Positions 11,401 to 22,805 of a DNA stretch of 64,000 bases are shown here, piece by piece. The first letter of the stretch is position 1. The number at the start of each line of letters is the position of its first letter. Made by a program: the position numbers and the translations under genes. Below the pieces are notes generated by a model. That model had not been told where the DNA came from, ran no database searches, and saw only the letters and a program-made list of their open reading frames with translations. This DNA is from Pegea sp. RAD2-039 (lineage: Eukaryota; Chordata; Thaliacea; Salpida; Salpidae), in the NCBI GenBank assembly GCA_034620365.1, contig JAQGEQ010000054.1, positions 62,001-126,000 of the forward strand. Direction: 5' to 3'.

Positions 11401-14400
11401 ATCTAATTTATATTAGCTATTTTACATAAGCTTTTTGTAATTACAAATATCTGAACAACTTCTAATCACAGTCGATGGTATAGACGGTAATTGTGAAGCT
11501 GTTTCCGAAAATGAACTTGCTGCTATTGCTGCCAATATTGGTGAAAGTAAGTTGATGATGATCGTGTTAAAACTTCTATAATGCTCTATAAAACTTCTAT
11601 AATATCTCTAGGAACTATCCGGAACTCTTTCCAAGACATCATTGAAGGTCTTGATTCTGAAGAAACTGCTGAAAACAGCGGTTAGTTCTTCAAAAATATC
11701 TTTGAATATTTCAAAAGCCTTTTCAATTATTTGTAGGTATAGAAGACAACTGTGCTGCAGTTGAGCCAGAAGATAATGATGACGATGATGATGATGATTA
11801 TGAAATATGCAAGGAATTACACGGTAGCTGTTAATGTACTTAATATTAACTACCATCTTTTAAACTTTACTTTGATATTAAAGAATTGAATAAAGAATGT
11901 GAAGCAGGCAGTAGTTCTGATATTCTTGATCAGCACGATGATAAAGTTAAGAATGCCAACGAAGGTTAATTATCATTACTTTACAAGCAGATTAACATTT
12001 ATAAACTGATCATGACAATAATCATTTTTAGGGATAAGAAAATCACCTTCTGCTGAGATGACAAAAGAATCTTTGCTTGATGAATGCCGTCAAGCTGCTA
12101 ATATACGAAAAGGTAAATTTTCTTGAAGACTAAGAATTAAGTTCTTGAATACATGATCGACTTAGTAGTTTCATGTTTAAGTCAAATATTAACTTCCAAA
12201 AACCTGTGTTTATCAGAAGTCATAAAATCTGCGATTGATTTTATTAATGCTGCTGACGCTGCGGAAGCGGAAGCAAAAGCTGAAGCTGAAGCAGCAAAAG
12301 CTGAAGCTGAAGCAGCAAAAGCTGAAGCTGAAGCAGCAAAAGCTGAAGCTGAAGCAGCAAAAGCTGAAGCTGAAGCAGCAAAAGCTGAAGCTGAAGCTGA
12401 TGCTCTTGCTCATATAAACTCAAAAGTTTCGATGAAATCCGATGGTAACAATATTTTCTTCCATCTAAGCTTTTCAAAAACTTTACATTTTTAAAGAAGT
12501 GGTAACTGACACCAAAAAGGTTATTAGCACCGCTGGCTTGATTACCTATGAAGAGGAGGACGAAGCGCGCGAAAACGGAATGGGACGCGAATTGTCGCAA
12601 CGGAGTTCTCCTGTTTCTAGCTTCAACTCTTGTATTCCTATCGAACCGATGGAAAGTGGCGATTATGACGTCGGATTTGTAAGAGGCGCTCTGCCATAAA
12701 GAGCAGTTGTCACGTGATATGTTACTAGGCAATCAGTGAAGCAACGATGGAAAGCGTTGTTGAGCGATCGGAATATTTCGCGGTTGCTAACAACATCGAA
12801 TCGTGCACTTATCTTTTATCTGAAGATAAGATCCAAAGTCAAGTTGCTGCTAAGCAACCAGCCAAGTCAAAATCAGATCAGTTGTCATGGCAAGAAAGCG
12901 TGAGTTATATGGTAGAAAGTGAAGCTTTTTATGACGTAATAATTGTAGGTTACCAAACGACTTTCTCTCGCGTCTTCGCGAAGGAAATCAATCGCTTACA
13001 CTTCATCTGAGGAGGTTATTGATAGAGAAGTGAGTTTAAAACTTGACTGAAAACTGAAATTGAAACAAATGTATTGCTAGGCTCACCTAAAGCAACGACA
13101 AGAGGATCGATATGCGAGACGAACTAGCCGTCATCGGTTGTCTAGTAACAAAAACAGCGAAGTAAGTAGCAGAAGAGTTTAAACTTATCTTATAAAATAA
13201 ATATCTCAGACTTCAGTTTCTTCTTCAAAAAAAAGTCGATCAAATCGAAGTATCCAAGAAGCTTCTAAAAAAGTTTGTTGAATTATCTAATTTATTTAAT
13301 ACTTTAAACAACTAAATTTGCATTTTGTGTAGACAACTACGACTTCTGATTCGTCCAAACAATCCAGAAGAAACTGCAAGGACTTTGAAGTAAGTTTCAG
13401 ATCTAAATTTGATCTTCAATCATCTATTTTTGACTCTTATTTTAATCTTGATTCTTTCTAGACTCCAGAAGAGTCTGATGCTTCTCGCCGCTCTAGAAGA
13501 AGTCGTAGAAACACTGAAGTAAGTTTCAGATCTAAATTTGATCTTCAATCATCTATTTTTAATCCTTATTTTAATCTTGATTCTTTCTAGACTCCAGAAG
13601 AGTCTGATGCTTCTCGCCGCTCTAGAAGAAGTTGTAGAAACACTGAAGTAAGTTTCAGATCTAAATTTGATCTTCAATCATCTATTTTTGATCCTTATTT
13701 TAATCTTGATTCTTTCTAGACTCCAGAAGAGTCTGATGCTTCTCGCCGCTCTAGAAGAAGTCGTAGAAACACTGAAGTAAGTTTCAGATCTAAATTTGAT
13801 CCTCAATCATCTATTTTTGATCCTTATTTTAATCTTGATTCTTTCTAGACTCCAGAAGAGTCTGATGCTTCTCGCCGCTCTAGAAGAAGTCGTAGAAACA
13901 CTGAAGTAAGTTTCAGATCTAAATTTGATCTTCAATCATCTATTTTTGATCCTTATTTTAATCTTGATTCTTTCTAGACTCCAGAAGAGTCTGATGCTTC
14001 TCGCCGCTCTAGAAGAAGTCGTAGAAACACTGAAGTAAGTTTCAGATCTAAATTTGATCTTCAATCATCTATTTTTGATCCTTATTTTAATCTTGATTCT
14101 TTCTAGACTCCAGAAGAGTCTGATGCTTCTCGCCGCTCTAGAAGAAGTCGTAGAAACACTGAAGTAAGTTTCAGATCTAAATTTGATCTTCAATCATCTA
14201 TTTTTGATCCTTATTTTAATCTTGATTCTTTCTAGACTCCAGAAGAGTCTGATGCTTCTCGCCGCTCTAGAAGAAGTCGTAGAAACACTGAAGTAAGTTT
14301 CAGATCTAAATTTGATCTTCAATCATCTATTTTTGATCCTTATTTTAATCTTGATTCTTTCTAGACTCCAGAAGAGTCTGATGCTTCTCGCCGCTCTAGA

Positions 14401-17400
14401 AGAAGTTGTAGAAACACTGAAGTAAGTTTCAGATCTAAATTTGATCTTCAATCATCTATTTTTGATCCTTATTTTAATCTTGATTCTTTCTAGACTCCAG
14501 AAGAGTCTGATGCTTCTCGCCGCTCTAGAAGAAGTCGTAGAAACACTGAAGTAAGTTTCAGATCTAAATTTGATCTTCAATCATCTATTTTTGATCCTTA
14601 TTTTAATCTTGATTCTTTCTAGACTCCAGAAGAGTCTGATGCTTCTCGCCGCTCTAGAAGAAGTCGTAGAAACACTGAAGTAAGTTTCAGATCTAAATTT
14701 GATCTTCAATCATCTATTTTTGATCCTTATTTTAATCTTGATTCTTTCTAGACTCCAGAAGAGTCTGATGCTTCTCGCCGCTCTAGAAGAAGTCGTAAAA
14801 ACACTGAAGTAAGTTTCAGATCTAAATTTGATCTTCAATCATCTATTTTTGATCCTTATTTTAATCTTGATTCTTTCTAGACTCCAGAAGAGTCTGATGC
14901 TTCTCGCCGCTCTAGAAGAAGTTGTAGAAACACTGAAGTAAGTTTCAGATCTAAATTTGATCTTCAATCATCTATTTTTGATCCTTATTTTAATCTTGAT
15001 TCTTTCTAGACTGCAGAAGAGTCTGATGCTTCTCGCCGCTCTAGAAGAAGTCGTAGAAACACTGAAGTAAGTTTCAGATCTAAATTTGATCTTCAATCAT
15101 CTATTTTTAATCCTTATTTTAATCTTGATTCTTTCTAGACTCAAGATGAATCCGAAACGAGTCAATCTTGTAGAGAGTCATATAACCAACAGTGCCAGGT
15201 AACTATTAACATTAAACTTTTTTTGGTCACAGTTTACCTTTAAATGCTTTAGTTTCTACCAAAATGCGATTTGCAATATCCATACCGAGCGATATATAAC
15301 CAGGTAACTATCCAACATTTTTCACTTATTATTTTATTTCAATATCTTTTTATATAGATCAGAAACCATGCTACGCATGAAACACAGTCAGCTAGAGATG
15401 TTAGTATCATTTATTAACTTAATTATGGTCACTGACTTTCAGAGACAATTTTTAACCTTATTTATTTCAGATGTATGCCCAAATGGCTATACACGAAGCC
15501 AGAATGGTTTGTTCAACTTTGCTTTGTTTTGTAATTGCTCTTCTTAACTTTGCATCTTTTAACAGCGGTTTCCATTTGGTGGACCAGCCTATGTGATTGG
15601 TCCGGGTCAATTTGGCCAACCAAACGAAGAGTTTATGTACACACCCATGGTAATTTCACTATTTCACACATTTTTACTTCATTTTTATGCTTAATTTCTT
15701 CTAGGGTTGCCATGATGGCATTCAATATATAAAAGTTCAACCGGCAGCTTGTGCACCTAAAGTAAGATTTTGTTTCTATTTTATTACATTTGTAACTTTG
15801 CCTTAATCACAGAAAAAGACGATTGTCTACGTTAGATGCGTTTCTTCAAATGTAAGCTGTTTTTCTTTTTAGTGTATCAATGTTTAATTATTTCTATTTT
15901 ATAGGAAAGTTTAGCAAACGAAACCTCAGCAAAGGTTTTTTTAATCATTTATTTTTGCTTTTATTCAATTTTTAACTTGATAACGACTTTAATAGGCTTC
16001 AAGTGGTATAGATGAACAAAATTCTGAAGATTTAGATAAAAATATGATCAATGCTCAAACTTCAAAAGAAGCTTTTAAAGCTGAAAGCGAAAGTCATGAA
16101 ACACAAAACTTAGAGCTTAATGAATCATTTGTTGATGAGCCGATAACTTCCAAAGTTTCTGATTCACCTAAAATTGATCTTTATAAAGAATCTGGAAGTA
16201 ATTCTTGTGAGTCAGCTGATGATCAAGAAGTTGAAAACTCAGGAAGTATTTCTTGTGTCTACTCTGACGATCAAGTGAATTCTGGGAGGGAATTTAGTGA
16301 AACTAAAGTTGTAGTAATAGATTATAATTATGATGACAACACCGGTAAAGTTCTTAAGCTTGATAATGATCAAAAAGGTGAAAATACTGGAAACAGTCCT
16401 TGTGGATCTTCTAGTAGTCTAGACGAAAAACCAGAAAGTAAAACTGGTGACTCGTCTACTAATAACCTCGCTAAAAGATCAGAAAGCAAACTTGCTGAGC
16501 TTGCTGATGACCAAGAAGTCGAGAAATCTAGCAGTAGTCCTTGTGAATCCTCTGATAGTCTGGATAAAAAATCTATAGATAAAGAAGATTCGACTACTGA
16601 ACCAACTGCTGAAAAGTTTAGTAGCAGCCCCTGTGAATCCTCTGATAGTCTGAATGAGAAATTAGACAGTAAACCTAGCGACTTATCCATTAATAACAAA
16701 AAATCAGAAAATAAACTTGATGAGCCTGCTGATGACCAAGAAGTTGAAAAGTCTAGCAGTAATGTGTACGAATCAACAAGTAGCAAAGATTCCGAACCAG
16801 TTAAACCTCGAATCCTTTCTAATGAAGATCTTGAAAACAATATCGAAAAATCGACTTCATCTTCTTCGATCAAGGTAGCTTCAAACAATTTCATTTTAAC
16901 TTATAAATTTACGATTAAATTTCAGACTGGAACAGTTGGGTCTTTAAAACAGGTAAATATTTGAAGTTATCTTTAGTTCCATGTCAAAGCTACTTGTCCA
17001 ACCACTTGGCTTGTATTTAGTTTATTTTCATTTATGTAGACAAATGATTCAAGTTCTGACGTTGCATCTGGTGTTGCATCTAAGACGATGGATAATTCGA
17101 AATATTCGATGGTTGTGAATGTAAGAGCCTCTAAGATATTGTTAAAAATATACTTATTTCCATTTAAACAGGTTGATGATAGAAGCAACACAGAGTTTAC
17201 AACAAATAACTCAAAAGTAAAAACTTCAAATCTTTTGATGGTAAATAATCGAATGTTAAACTTTCAGGTTGATAGTAGACTCGCTCCTGGTTTTAAGGCA
17301 GAAGACACCTTTGAAAAAGTAAGCAGCGACGGATGAAACTTTATAATAACACAATTTTGCTTTAGATTCTCGAAGAAGATGATTCGAACACAAATTGGAA

Positions 17401-20286
17401 TTGGGTATGAGTCACTATTTATTTTAAAAATGGTTTGAGTAAACTAAAACTAAAACTCAAATAAATTAATTTTTATCGAATTGCTGCATATATAAAAATT
17501 TTATTTTGTTTATTAGCAAGGAAAAGATGAAAGTATTAAATCTGTTTGGAGAGTGACTGATGAATCACCTGTGATCATGGTAAGTAGCCAAAACCATCTC
17601 AGAAATTTTATTTTTTCAAATTAACCCCAATTTTAACTAGGATCTTCAAAAATCTTTTAAAAAGCTTGAAGAAGATCATAAAGATTTGGAAAGAAGATTT
17701 CCAATTATGGTTAGTAATCTGATAGAAGCTTATTACAAAGTTGATAATGATTTTTAAAACAGATCAAACATGCGATAGATGAGAATCATAAAAAGCAAAT
17801 AATTCTGAGTCTTGCAGAAAACGAAATGAAGGCCGAAGTAAGATTTGAAATTTGCTAATTTGAGGGCTCTAAATGCTTCTCAAGGAGGTTTTGCTCCTTT
17901 TATAAGGCTTTGATTTTATTATTCAGATAAATGATAATAAGAAGGCTAAAAAGAAGCTGAAAACAAAACGCGGCAAAGGCGCCAAAGTAAGTTTATCTTA
18001 ATCAAACCTAATTTTAAATTATTTTGTAACATTTTAATTTTCCTAAAAGGTTAAAAACGAGGATGGAAAAGATATAGATGCAAGTTTCGATGACCCTGAA
18101 ACCGCATTCGCTGAAGTTGATGAAGAGTTTGGTGGTAATTGTTGTTTCCAACTTAAAAATTAAAGTTTTTCAATTATTGATTAAAAATTGATGTTTTAGA
18201 ATTAATGCCCTTTAAAGAAGAAGCAGTAAATACGAAAAAAACTTGTAAGAAATCCAAGAACAACGATTTGTGCTTTCCCTTTTGTGAAATAACTTGTGCG
18301 ACTCCTCATACACCCAAGTGAGTTTCAGTCTTGCAAATTATTCTTTTCCTCTCTTTTGCCTCAAATTTAACTTCTTCTTTTAAACAGAAAGCCCAAAAAA
18401 CCGAAAAATGAAAAGTTTAGAAAAGAAATGATTGGAAGTTTAGCTCGCTCAATTAAAAAAGTAACTGGAAGTTAATTCTTTGAAGAAATTCTATAAAACA
18501 CTTCGTCACAGGAAACTGAGAAAGCTCAGTTGAAATCGGCGGGTGATTACACCAATCAGAAGCCTCAAATAGAAGTGAGAGAACCAATCATAAACCCCGT
18601 CTTCACCTCTCCGACTGGAAGACAAAAGTTAAAGAAGAAATGTTTTACTGACTTCAACGGTTCGGGAAACTCGAAAAAAACAGCTGGTTTTGTAAGATTA
18701 CAATCGACATTTCGCTGACGTCACTGCTGACGTAACACTTTCTTCCAGATTTCTGAGTGTGGCATAAAAGTGACTGATATAATAGAAATGTCTAAACTCA
18801 ATAAACTCTTCCCTATCTTAGCTTCAATCAAAGTTGGGGGGGTTGTAGAGCCTTCTGAGTTCTTAGCAACAGTAAAGGTTTGTAACAATACAAGTTTATC
18901 GTCGTTAGTTAGTTGTCATGGTGACAGGAAGCGGAACTCTCTACGAGCTTCACGATCGATTACGCTGAGGTGTTGCTTGATGAGTGGGGTAAACAAGTCC
19001 GCGTGCTCGCAGTTGATGAACTACTTTTCGCAATTCAAAACCCGCGTAGATACATCGCGTTCATGAACGGTAAGTTGAAGCTTTGACGTCATCACCATCA
19101 TCATCACGTATACTTTCTGTAGATGACATCAAACTCAAGAAGATGATTCGCGATTGGTCAGAATCGGTTAAAACCCAAAACTTTGCCAACCAATACAAAC
19201 CAACCCCCCCCAGAGTGAAGAAAATGTCAGTTGATGACGTCACTGTCTCTTCTTGTCTGAACTTCTTATTCTCAGGGGGAGCATCTATGACTTCCCGCGA
19301 TCCTCAGCAGCTCCACCAAGCGACGATGCACCTTTCAACACGATGTTGAGACGGAATTCGTTCTCTGCTGCTCTTCATCACAACATTCAACGTGAGTCAC
19401 TTCACTAACTAGTAAATTGTGCTTATGATGTCTTACAGGATCGCGAATTGATGGGTCATCTGGAAAGAACCTAGTGAGTAACTACGTGAAGATTCGACGC
19501 GAATTTGAGACGACTCCCTACTTGAAAGATAGAAAGAATTCGCCTTACGCTCCTGATAATTCTCTAGCTGAAATGGAACATGTCTTTAAATCGATTGTAA
19601 AATCTAATCATCTCAAATTATTCTTTTTATTCACTTCTTTTTTTAGGATAACTACAAAGATTCTGTCATTCTGAAGCCCAGACCTCCGCAGGTTAAACCG
19701 AAATGCAAAAATCCTGATACTACAGAAGCTATATACAGTAAATCATCTTCTTAATCTCCAACTTCTTCATCTTATCAATTGTGTCTTCTGTAGATCGGGT
19801 AGCAGCTTTTCGAGCTAATCGCTATAAAAGACCCGAAGAAATTGCTCAGAAAAAACTTCCTGACATCCGAACAGGAGTGATTACTCCAGAAAAGAAAGCT
19901 TCAATCGATTCAGCTGAAAGCGCTGAGTTTTTTGATCTTCAAAGTGGTTCTTCAGTCAGTCCACCTCCGATAAGTCCTTGCCTTATGAGTGAAATATCAA
20001 TAAGTGAAATGACATCAAAAAGCGATGAGTCGGTGACTTTGTCCAAGCCTAAAGTGCGTTTTGAGGACTCTACCCAACGACCGATTACAATGATGACAAT
20101 GACTAAGAAGCCTTTACGATTAGAGTAAGTTGATTAGATTGCGTCATCATCGCGATTTCATGCTTCTTTTTTAGGCCTATTAAGCCTCAACAAAAGAAGG
20201 CTAAGAATAGAAGACGATGCCGAAAGCTTCCTGCAATCGACAAAGCCGCCGAAGCTGTTAATTTTCGGCCAGCATCTGTTTTTTAG
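8449..20286 (+). CDS. Large 68-exon gene of unknown family with three amplified coding modules
   Basis: I recognise no family. Joining GT-AG exons gives one uninterrupted frame of 6543 nt (2180 residues plus stop). Exons: 8449-8507, 9537-9652, 9705-9781, 9830-9914, 9968-10031, 10085-10245, 10304-10456; four pairs of 75+69 nt starting 10524/10660, 10840/10976, 11156/11292, 11472/11612; 11737-11823, 11884-11964, 12032-12112, 12217-12444, 12497-12678, 12729-12935, 13012-13029, 13081-13161, 13210-13272, 13333-13389; thirteen 57-nt exons from 13462 every 129 bases; 15139-15198, 15253-15303, 15358-15399, 15471-15506, 15566-15649, 15705-15761, 15813-15851, 15905-15934, 15996-16874, 16926-16952, 17040-17120, 17172-17216, 17268-17318, 17366-17404, 17517-17579, 17641-17709, 17763-17837, 17927-17986, 18050-18134, 18200-18317, 18388-18460, 18512-18691, 18749-18877, 18928-19069, 19123-19225, 19276-19391, 19439-19596, 19647-19737, 19794-20124, 20175-20286. 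Protein order: helical N-terminus (1-238), four 48-residue repeats (239-430), a short poly-Asp stretch, an A/K/E helix (about 527-570), an RS-rich 19-residue repeat x13 (793-1039), a Ser/Glu-rich exon with SSSPCESSDS repeats (1173-1465), then a basic Lys-rich C-terminus. No signal peptide or membrane segment is seen. The frame closure over 67 junctions is strong support; function is unknown. Confidence 0.85.
10480..11568 (+). repeat. 316-base two-exon cassette, tandem array (3.4 copies plus a diverged exon)
   Basis: The exon acceptor site recurs at 10524, 10840, 11156 and 11472, exactly 316 bases apart. Each unit holds a 75-nt exon, a 61-base intron, a 69-nt exon and a 111-base intron, and introns are as well conserved as exons. 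Both exons begin and end in phase 1, so units can be gained or lost without a frameshift. The repeat peptide starts VDGIDGNCEAVSENELAAIA. Similarity stops in the intron after the fourth 75-nt exon; the fourth 69-nt exon at 11612-11680 is an older, diverged copy. Confidence 0.92.
12271..12396 (+). repeat. 21-base coding repeat, Ala/Lys/Glu helix
   Basis: Within exon 12217-12444, five nearly exact copies of a 21-base unit encode the heptad AKAEAEA, flanked by more Ala/Glu. The composition favours a single stable charged alpha-helix. It is a strand-slippage-type expansion inside one exon, distinct from the exon duplications on either side. Confidence 0.9.
13390..15138 (+). repeat. 129-base exon-plus-intron tandem array, 13 exons and 14 introns
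   Basis: Each unit is a 57-nt exon (19 residues, TPEESDASRRSRRSRRNTE) followed by a 72-base intron. Exon starts are 13462 + 129n for n = 0 to 12; 14 x 72 + 13 x 57 = 1749 bases, exactly the length of the block. Exons and introns differ by only a few bases between copies: Arg to Cys in copies 2, 8 and 12, Arg to Lys in copy 11, Pro to Ala in copy 13. All exons are phase 0-0. Flanking exons 13333-13389 and 15139-15198 look like older, diverged relatives (shared Thr-rich start, ESxxS or SD motif, same splice positions). Confidence 0.96.
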
Positions 20287-20530
20287 GACATCAGGAAATA
20301 ATTTGTTCGTGAAATGTTTGTGAGGAAAGTTCTGTTTCAAAAGTTTGCCTCTGATGAAGAAGAAGAAGAAAGAAATTATTTGTGAAATATCTGTGAACCA
20401 AAAGATAAGCAGTAAGAACTAAATGTAAAGAAGCCAAGCCTCTACTAAAGAAGAAACTAAAGAACTTAAAAAATGAAAATTCAACTAAACAATTTATTAC
20501 CTAAATTTCGTTGCAAGCTTACTGAGCACT

Positions 20531-20536
20531 AATAAA
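20531..20536 (+). terminator. Poly(A) signal of the 68-exon gene
   Basis: An exact AATAAA lies 245 bases after the stop codon at 20284-20286. In AT-rich DNA this hexamer is common, so its use is plausible rather than shown. Confidence 0.45.
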
Positions 20537-20644
20537 TATTTGTGTAATCGTCAAAAGTCTTCTGCTTATTTTCTAACTTGTCTCAATTACTTTTTATCTG
20601 ATAATCAAACTTTTAGTATATATATGACTAATAGTATAAGGTGG

Positions 20645-20956
20645 AAAGCTACGGGTTTGAGCCTGGGTGGGCACATATTTGCGACAAGGAAAAGTCCATA
20701 AAAACCAGAGTAGAAGGACCTTGTTGGTCAGTTTCATGACAACATTTTTAGAAGAAGCAAAACTCCGAATTAAAAGCCGGAGTTGGAGCTTCGTAGGCAG
20801 TTTGTCGTTGTACTCAGTGTCTTACTGGAAGCTCCTGTGACGTCAGTTGGGTGTAGCTGCATCAGTCCTTCTGTTCCGCTGCATTTCCTTGTTGGCGTGG
20901 AGAGTAGATACCAACTACATGGGCAACAACTGCATCTCCATGATTTCTGCCCCGGC
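20645..20956 (+). repeat. Dispersed repeat, copy A (tRNA-like B box plus unique body)
   Basis: The body from about 20678 to 20956 matches 60532-60810 at high identity and in the same orientation; a shared 20-base sample is ggagttggagcttcgtaggc. Upstream of the shared part, copy A has gggtttgagcctgggtgggc, which resembles a tRNA B box and T-arm, so this may be a SINE. Copy A lacks the 3' tail block that follows copy B. Short open frames occur on both strands in both copies, but nothing shows that they are used. Confidence 0.8.
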
Positions 20957-22805
20957 ATATATATGCATAGTAGTTCTCAGCCAAAGCGGGCCAAAAAAGA
21001 CTATATTTTGTATACTTTAAAAGCTGTTTACATTTAAGTTATAAAAACTTTTAATATTCTTTTAAATGTATTAAGTTTTCTACTTACTTCTTATATTACC
21101 TAAAAATAATAAACTTGAGAAGGTTCGAGTGATTATAACACAAAACTCGAGTAGTTTCTATATTTTTTGTTTGATAATTGTTCGTTTGCATCAACAAACC
21201 GATTTGTATTTTTTAAATTTATTTTTTTTGAACGTTTTTTGTTCTTTTTTACGAGTATCAACTTTATTCATAACTAATGTGTTGAGTTTAATTTTACAGT
21301 TTTATTGTTTGCTTGTCATCATTGTCAAAATGATAAAAATGATGATTTGAAAGCAAGTTCTTTCAAGTTCGACATTCGGCAACAAAACGGTGTAACCAAA
21401 ATGTAATTTTTAATTTTCAAAACTGTTTGACCAAATAAGACAACTACTTAAATAAAAACTTTGCGTTTGGTGACTGAAAGCACTAAAACTCATTCACTCA
21501 GGAAAGGATACCTAAAGGTCAATTCGTATACTGAAAAATGTAATATTCAAATATTAATTTAAGAGATTTAAGTTTTTAAGTTTTCTTTGAGATCCTAACC
21601 AAGCTTAAAAATTGTAAACTTATTATGTTTATGATTGTACAAAATTGAATTTATTGTTTAGTTTTTTAACTTACGGATCTTTATCGAGCTCACTTTCGGA
21701 TAAAACTTTTCATTATAAACTGACAACTAGCAGAAGCTTGAAGACTCAGTAGACCCAGACTCTTTAGCTTAATGAGAAACATCAGTTTAGATCAGTAATT
21801 TTAACTCAAACATTTTTTCAGAATTATTTCATTAGAAGCTTTTATAAAACTTTAAAGCTATAATTAAATATGAGTTAAATAGTACGAATATAAATTGAAT
21901 ACTATTAATACTATAATAAATAATTCTGTTATAATATATATATAATATTATCTATTGTAATAATTAAATTCTGTACTTTTAGAAAAGTATTCAAGATATT
22001 ATCTGTATTTATTTTGAAAGTACAATTTCTACTATTCAACGAAGTATTAACAAGTTTTTCATTGTCTTTTCTTTTCAAACTGTAATTAACAAATAACAGC
22101 TAGATATAAGATGCTCGACGTCTGGCTGCTTTATTGTGTTTATAAAAATATTAACTTCGTTGTTGAGAAAAAACGTTAAAAATAAAAAGAATTTATTGTT
22201 TAAGTTTTTCAATTTATAGTATTTTAGTTGTTATATTAATTATAATTATTTATCTTATTAAATTTTAAACATTTAAATGTGATTTTAATTGTTCGTAATT
22301 TCCTAAATTTATAGTTTTTTTTTTGAAGAGATTTATTTTTCTTAAATTTTTTTTTGGTTTTAATCTTAAAACTTGCTTGTTTATTTTATTCAACAATTAT
22401 CTCAAGAACCATTTTCTATCTATCTTTCCAAATCTTTTATCTACAATTAAGAATTCATATATTTAAAAACTTATTTATACAACTCAAAAATATTGCTGTA
22501 GAAGTTTTGTCTCACAACCATTAAAAGTTTATTTATCTATTAAAATGAAAATAAATAAACACATTTCTTAGCTTCAAATAGTATTTTTAAATGTTTCATA
22601 TTTTTGTAGTTTGAATAACATCAATACTTTTCATCAATTTTTCATAAAAAGAAATTAAAATAAGTTAACAACTGATATTAATTATATATAGATAATAGCT
22701 AATTGTTTGAAATATTTTTTCAGTATGTGTTTTTAACTATTTTTCAAGTTAAGTTACATTAATTTTGGTCAGCAGTTGTTCTTTGATCTTAAATGATCAC
22801 TAATT
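20957..22805. other. Intergenic DNA between the 68-exon gene and CSPP1
   Basis: AT-rich sequence with no exon that I can support. The right end must hold the CSPP1 promoter and leader. No distinctive motif stands out. Confidence 0.5.

Noticed and set aside
12213..12732. Minus-strand frames rich in Cys/Phe/Ser or Leu/Gln across the 21-base repeat
   Set aside because: They are antisense shadows of the AKAEAEA coding repeat, which sits in a plus-strand exon that joins in frame to its neighbours.
13390..15138. CRISPR array or satellite DNA
   Set aside because: The spacing is regular, but both parts of the unit are conserved, there are no unique spacers, and the unit is an exon plus a GT-AG intron within a gene.
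20783..21037. Small proteins encoded by the dispersed repeat
   Set aside because: The frames are shared by both copies only because the DNA is nearly identical; frames exist on both strands at once and none has a known motif.
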